A DNA stretch of 64,000 nt. Origin: Desulfobacteraceae bacterium. Its GTDB lineage: Bacteria; Desulfobacterota; Desulfobacteria; Desulfobacterales; Desulfosarcinaceae. The translations under genes were made by a program, and so were the position numbers. Below, piece after piece: positions 61,139 to 64,000 of the stretch (position 1 is the stretch's first letter; each line of letters begins with the position of its first letter). The notes under the pieces are model-generated. The model made no database searches. It was given only the letters and a program-made list of their open reading frames with translations, and was not told the origin of the DNA. Location of the stretch: assembly GCA_003599575.1 (NCBI GenBank), contig QZKV01000007.1:1-64000 (forward strand), written 5' to 3'.

Positions 61139-62503
61139 ATGACCCAGGATCTATTCGAGTCCATAAACGACCCTCCGGTCGCGGAATCCAGGCCCCTGGC
61201 CGAACGCATGCGGCCGCGCAACCTGCAAGAATTTATCGGCCAATCCGAGATGGTTGGACCGGGCAGCTTGCTGGCCGAAGCCATACGCCATGACCGTATT
61301 TTCTCAATCATCTTCTGGGGCCCTCCGGGTTCAGGCAAAACCACCTTGGCCCGGATCATCGCCAAGGACAGCCGATCCTACTTTGTTCATTTTTCCGCCG
61401 TCTTGTCCGGCATGAAGGAGATCCGCGGGGTCATCGAGCAGGCCCATGAACAACTCAAATTGAACCGAAGACGAACCATTTTGTTCGTAGACGAGATTCA
61501 CCGGTTCAACAAAGCCCAGCAGGATGCGTTTCTGCAGCATGTCGAAAGCGGCTTGCTGACCCTGATCGGCGCCACCACCGAGAATCCCTCCTTTGAAGTT
61601 GTGCCCGCCTTGCTTTCGCGGTGCCGCGTGATGACCCTCAAAGCCCTGACCGATGGTGACCTGGACGCCATTATCAGGCAGGCATTGGAAGATGACGAAC
61701 GCGGGTTGGGACGTTATCACCTCAGCCTGGACGACGATGCCGGCGCCCACCTGGTGCGAACATGCGACGGTGATGCACGCACGGCGTTGAACAATTTGGA
61801 AATGGCGGCCTTTTTGACCCTTGCCCGCCGCGGCCCCCCATCAGATCACAGCCGGCGGCGCATCGAACTGGACGACATCGAAAACGCCATTCAGCAAAAG
61901 GCGCTGCAATATGACAAAACAGGCGAAGAGCACTATAACCTGATCTCCGCATTCCACAAAAGCCTGCGCGGCAGCGATCCCGATGCTGCGCTCTATTGGC
62001 TGGCGCGCATGCTCATGGCCGGCGAAGATCCTCTTTTTGTGGCCAGGCGCATGGTCCGATTCGCCTCTGAGGATATCGGCAATGCCGATCCGTATGCATT
62101 GCGATTGGCCGTGGCGGCCATGGAAGCTTTTCGCTTCATCGGGCCTCCCGAAGGAGAACTCGCGCTGGCCCAGGCGGCCGTCTATATGGCCACCGCTGCC
62201 AAAAGCAACAGCATCTATATGGCGTTTAACAAAGTCCAGGAGGTGATTCGCAAAACCGGCACACTGCCTGTGCCCCTCCATATCCGCAACGCCCCCACCC
62301 GATTGATGAAAGAACTGGGTTATGGCCGTGATTACAAGTATGCCCACGACTATGAAGGAGGCTATGTTGCACAAGCATATCTGCCCGACCAGCTCAAAGA
62401 GCAATACTTTTATACAGCCCAGGATCGCGGCTATGAAAAACTGATCAAACAGCGCCTGGATCAATGGCGCCGTCACGCGGGCCGAAATACCAAACCGAAG
62501 TGA
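61139..62503 (+). CDS. rarA: Replication-associated recombination protein RarA (MgsA)
   Basis: A 454-residue clamp-loader-type AAA+ ATPase. Walker A is GPPGSGKTT, Walker [18 protein letters not shown], and sensor 1 [18 protein letters not shown]. The C-terminal tetramerisation region includes [14 protein letters not shown] and LRNAP-like [16 protein letters not shown]. It acts at stalled replication forks. ATG 61139 gives the family start (MTQDLFES); an earlier TTG at 61103 is not supported. It stands next to the SOS block but on the other strand. Confidence 0.93.
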   Translation: MTQDLFESINDPPVAESRPLAERMRPRNLQEFIGQSEMVGPGSLLAEAIRHDRIFSIIFWGPPGSGKTTLARIIAKDSRSYFVHFSAVLSGMKEIRGVIEQAHEQLKLNRRRTILFVDEIHRFNKAQQDAFLQHVESGLLTLIGATTENPSFEVVPALLSRCRVMTLKALTDGDLDAIIRQALEDDERGLGRYHLSLDDDAGAHLVRTCDGDARTALNNLEMAAFLTLARRGPPSDHSRRRIELDDIENAIQQKALQYDKTGEEHYNLISAFHKSLRGSDPDAALYWLARMLMAGEDPLFVARRMVRFASEDIGNADPYALRLAVAAMEAFRFIGPPEGELALAQAAVYMATAAKSNSIYMAFNKVQEVIRKTGTLPVPLHIRNAPTRLMKELGYGRDYKYAHDYEGGYVAQAYLPDQLKEQYFYTAQDRGYEKLIKQRLDQWRRHAGRNTKPK

Positions 62504-62783
62504 ACCCTGAAATAAGCGCTTTGCCGGGCCGGGTTTTTTAAGAGATTACGACAAAGCTCGCCGGACGATCATAAATGCCTTGGCGGCCAAAGCGATGCGG
62601 CGCTATTATTTTTCTTCGCAGCCCTGGCATTCGGTCTCGTTTGGATTTAGTATATAAAGGCTGAACGCAGGGGTGAAAAATGCCGAGGCTACAGTGATCA
62701 GCCGCTGTGCAAAGCGGTCCATTGAGAGGATACGGCCGGGGATTCAAGCCGGAAATTATTGTCCAAACGGGAGGGAATAGAAG

Positions 62784-63407
62784 ATGTCCCAATTGATTGC
62801 CTGTAAATCCCGGGATGGCGTCGTGTTCGGCGCGGACGGAAAAGCGGTCGATGTGGATGCCAACGGAAATCTGATCGAACTCAGGGTCGATCGTTTGCAC
62901 CAGCTCTCCGATCATGCCTGCATTTTAAATGGCGGGTCTGTTGCGGGCGAATCCATGTGTCAGGCGCTCAAGCATTTTGTCGATCAGGAAAACCTTCGCA
63001 ACGTCGATGATATCTACAGCGCCGCGCTGCCGTTCCTGGCCACCGAGTATGAGCGCTTCATGCGCAGGAAATGCGAAATTCAGCCCATCGATCCCATCCA
63101 TCAGGTAACGTTCATTCTCGGGGGATACACTGAGTTCGATCCTGAAAAGCCGTTTCGCATGTATCTGCTGTGGACCAAGAGGAAGCTGCCCTTGCTGGAC
63201 AGCGATGAGGTCGGCATCTGTTTCAGTGTCCCGCGCATCATCAAACTGGAGCACAGTCTGCACCAGCTTGTGAAACAGGGCGCTGAACTGGATCGCATCA
63301 TCAGTGTGGTGCGCCATGAGCTGGAACGATTGGCCGAGATGAACGAAGAAATCTCCGATCCCCTCTCCTACGCTTACATCTCGCAGGAAGGTTTCAAGAG
63401 ACTGTAG
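62784..63407 (+). CDS. Proteasome/HslV-like Ntn-hydrolase-fold protein with N-terminal Ser
   Basis: A 207-residue protein whose first 60 residues align with HslV and proteasome beta subunits. After removal of Met, Ser takes the place of catalytic Thr1, Asp17 is kept in GVVFGADGKA, and the catalytic Lys33 position is Arg. GGSVAGESM matches the loop after strand S3. The C-terminal half is less similar. No hslU or proteasome activator is nearby. It may be a Ser-dependent Ntn peptidase or a structural relative. GGGAGG precedes the ATG. Confidence 0.7.
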   Translation: MSQLIACKSRDGVVFGADGKAVDVDANGNLIELRVDRLHQLSDHACILNGGSVAGESMCQALKHFVDQENLRNVDDIYSAALPFLATEYERFMRRKCEIQPIDPIHQVTFILGGYTEFDPEKPFRMYLLWTKRKLPLLDSDEVGICFSVPRIIKLEHSLHQLVKQGAELDRIISVVRHELERLAEMNEEISDPLSYAYISQEGFKRL

Positions 63408-63521
63408 GATCGTCCACTCGGATGATTCGTTTATTCGCGATGCTTCGCTGGGAACCGGTTCTTTTTGGCTTGAACTGGCGCCACCGGCGATCCAAAAAGG
63501 GTTTTAGTTTGCCCTATCTAC

Positions 63522-64000
63522 TTACCTCAGCATCACCCCGCCATCAATGTTTATGGCTGCGCCGACGAGATAGTCTCCTGCCGGCGAGGCTAATAAGACA
63601 GCTAAGCCAGCTATTTCCTTTGGATTTCCGATCCGGCGAGCAGGGATCCTTTTTTTGACCTCTTGTTCGACTTTGGATGCGAGACCCGGGTTCAGGTCGG
63701 TGTCGAAGTAGCCTGGACAGATGGCGTTGACCTGGATATTGTATTTGATCAATTCCAGGGCCATGACCTTGGTCAGCAACAAAGCTCCGCCTTTGCTAGC
63801 GCAGTAATCGCCGCTGTGGGGCACTGGCATGAAAGAAGCCACTGAGGTGACATTGATGATCTTGCCGTTCTTCCGCTTGATCATCTCGCGGGCTGCCGCC
63901 CGCGAGCAATTGAAGATGCCGGTCAGATTGATCGATAGCGTCTGCTGCCACTCTTCATCGGGGATATCAACCATAGCCTTGGCACTGCCTGTGATGCCGG
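63522..64000 (-). CDS. Short-chain dehydrogenase/reductase (partial)
   Basis: The frame stays open to the right window edge, so the N-terminus (Rossmann GxxxGxG) lies outside. The visible part has ISDN-like LSINLTGIFNCSRAAAREM, the SDR active-site series with Ser in NVTSVASFMPVPHSG and YxxxK in YCASKGG, and PGYFDTDL. FabG or related 3-oxoacyl/steroid reductases share this pattern. Partial; substrate unknown. Confidence 0.85.
   Translation of the reverse strand, partial: GITGSAKAMVDIPDEEWQQTLSINLTGIFNCSRAAAREMIKRKNGKIINVTSVASFMPVPHSGDYCASKGGALLLTKVMALELIKYNIQVNAICPGYFDTDLNPGLASKVEQEVKKRIPARRIGNPKEIAGLAVLLASPAGDYLVGAAINIDGGVMLR

Noticed and set aside
1..64000. tRNA, rRNA, CRISPR array, prophage or insertion sequence
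   Set aside because: I looked for T-loop, CCA-end, spacer-repeat and transposase signatures and found none that hold up.

Overview
The window looks like a chromosomal segment of a GC-rich anaerobic member of the Desulfobacterota, closest in flavour to the Desulfobacteraceae/Desulfosarcinaceae. The evidence is a periplasmic selenocysteine formate dehydrogenase without a cytochrome b subunit, an NrfHA nitrite reductase with a CxxCK haem, a class III polyhydroxyalkanoate (PHA) synthase locus, a remnant of a tungsten aldehyde:ferredoxin oxidoreductase, and many Cys-rich small proteins. No rRNA, tRNA, CRISPR array, prophage or insertion sequence was recognised. The genus is an inference only.

Layout. 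0-1.6 kb: lipid kinase (cut by the window edge), a small DUF1328 membrane protein and a PilZ-like protein. 1.6-6.4 kb: fdhA-fdhB-fdhE on the minus strand; fdhA reads through an in-frame UGA. 6.7-9.4 kb: two coupled mini-genes, cytochrome c', cytochrome b561 and a DJ-1/PfpI protein. 9.6-14.2 kb: a GcvT-serine hydroxymethyltransferase fusion, a rhomboid protease and an aldo/keto reductase. 14.5-17.3 kb: a lipoprotein and an XPD/DinG helicase with an N-terminal nuclease domain. 17.5-25.2 kb: a minus-strand envelope cluster (coiled-coil protein, MscS channel, SpoIID, Fn3/beta-helix/TPR protein). In this cluster the channel has two in-frame stops, SpoIID has a one-base deletion, and the distal protein lacks a signal peptide. 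25.2-32.8 kb: an oxidoreductase, an orphan sensor kinase, a pseudopilin, two small Cys proteins and a NarX/NarL-type two-component pair.

33.4-36.4 kb: small hypothetical genes, CutA, a CNT nucleoside transporter and the AOR pseudogene. 36.9-40.3 kb: phasin-like protein, PhaE, PhaC and PhaJ, a near-complete PHA module. 41.1-44.7 kb: OmpR-type regulator, kinase and DegQ-type protease, with three tandem 11-bp repeats before the protease gene. 44.9-49.1 kb: small proteins, an inositol-phosphatase-like enzyme, a thioesterase and nrfHA. 49.3-51.9 kb: a Twinkle-like primase-helicase and a shortened DnaJ.

52-58 kb is an SOS mutagenesis block (lexA, DUF72 protein, imuB, dnaE2) without imuA. Three ATGTAAA repeats lie upstream of lexA, and C-rich low-complexity repeats flank imuB-dnaE2 in inverted orientation. 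58.3-64 kb: LEA14-like lipoprotein, AsmA, RarA, a proteasome/HslV-like protein whose predicted N-terminal nucleophile is Ser, and a partial SDR. A dispersed intergenic repeat built on TATCGG hexamers occurs at 33.0 and 51.9 kb in opposite orientation, with shorter traces at 7.9 and 57.3 kb.
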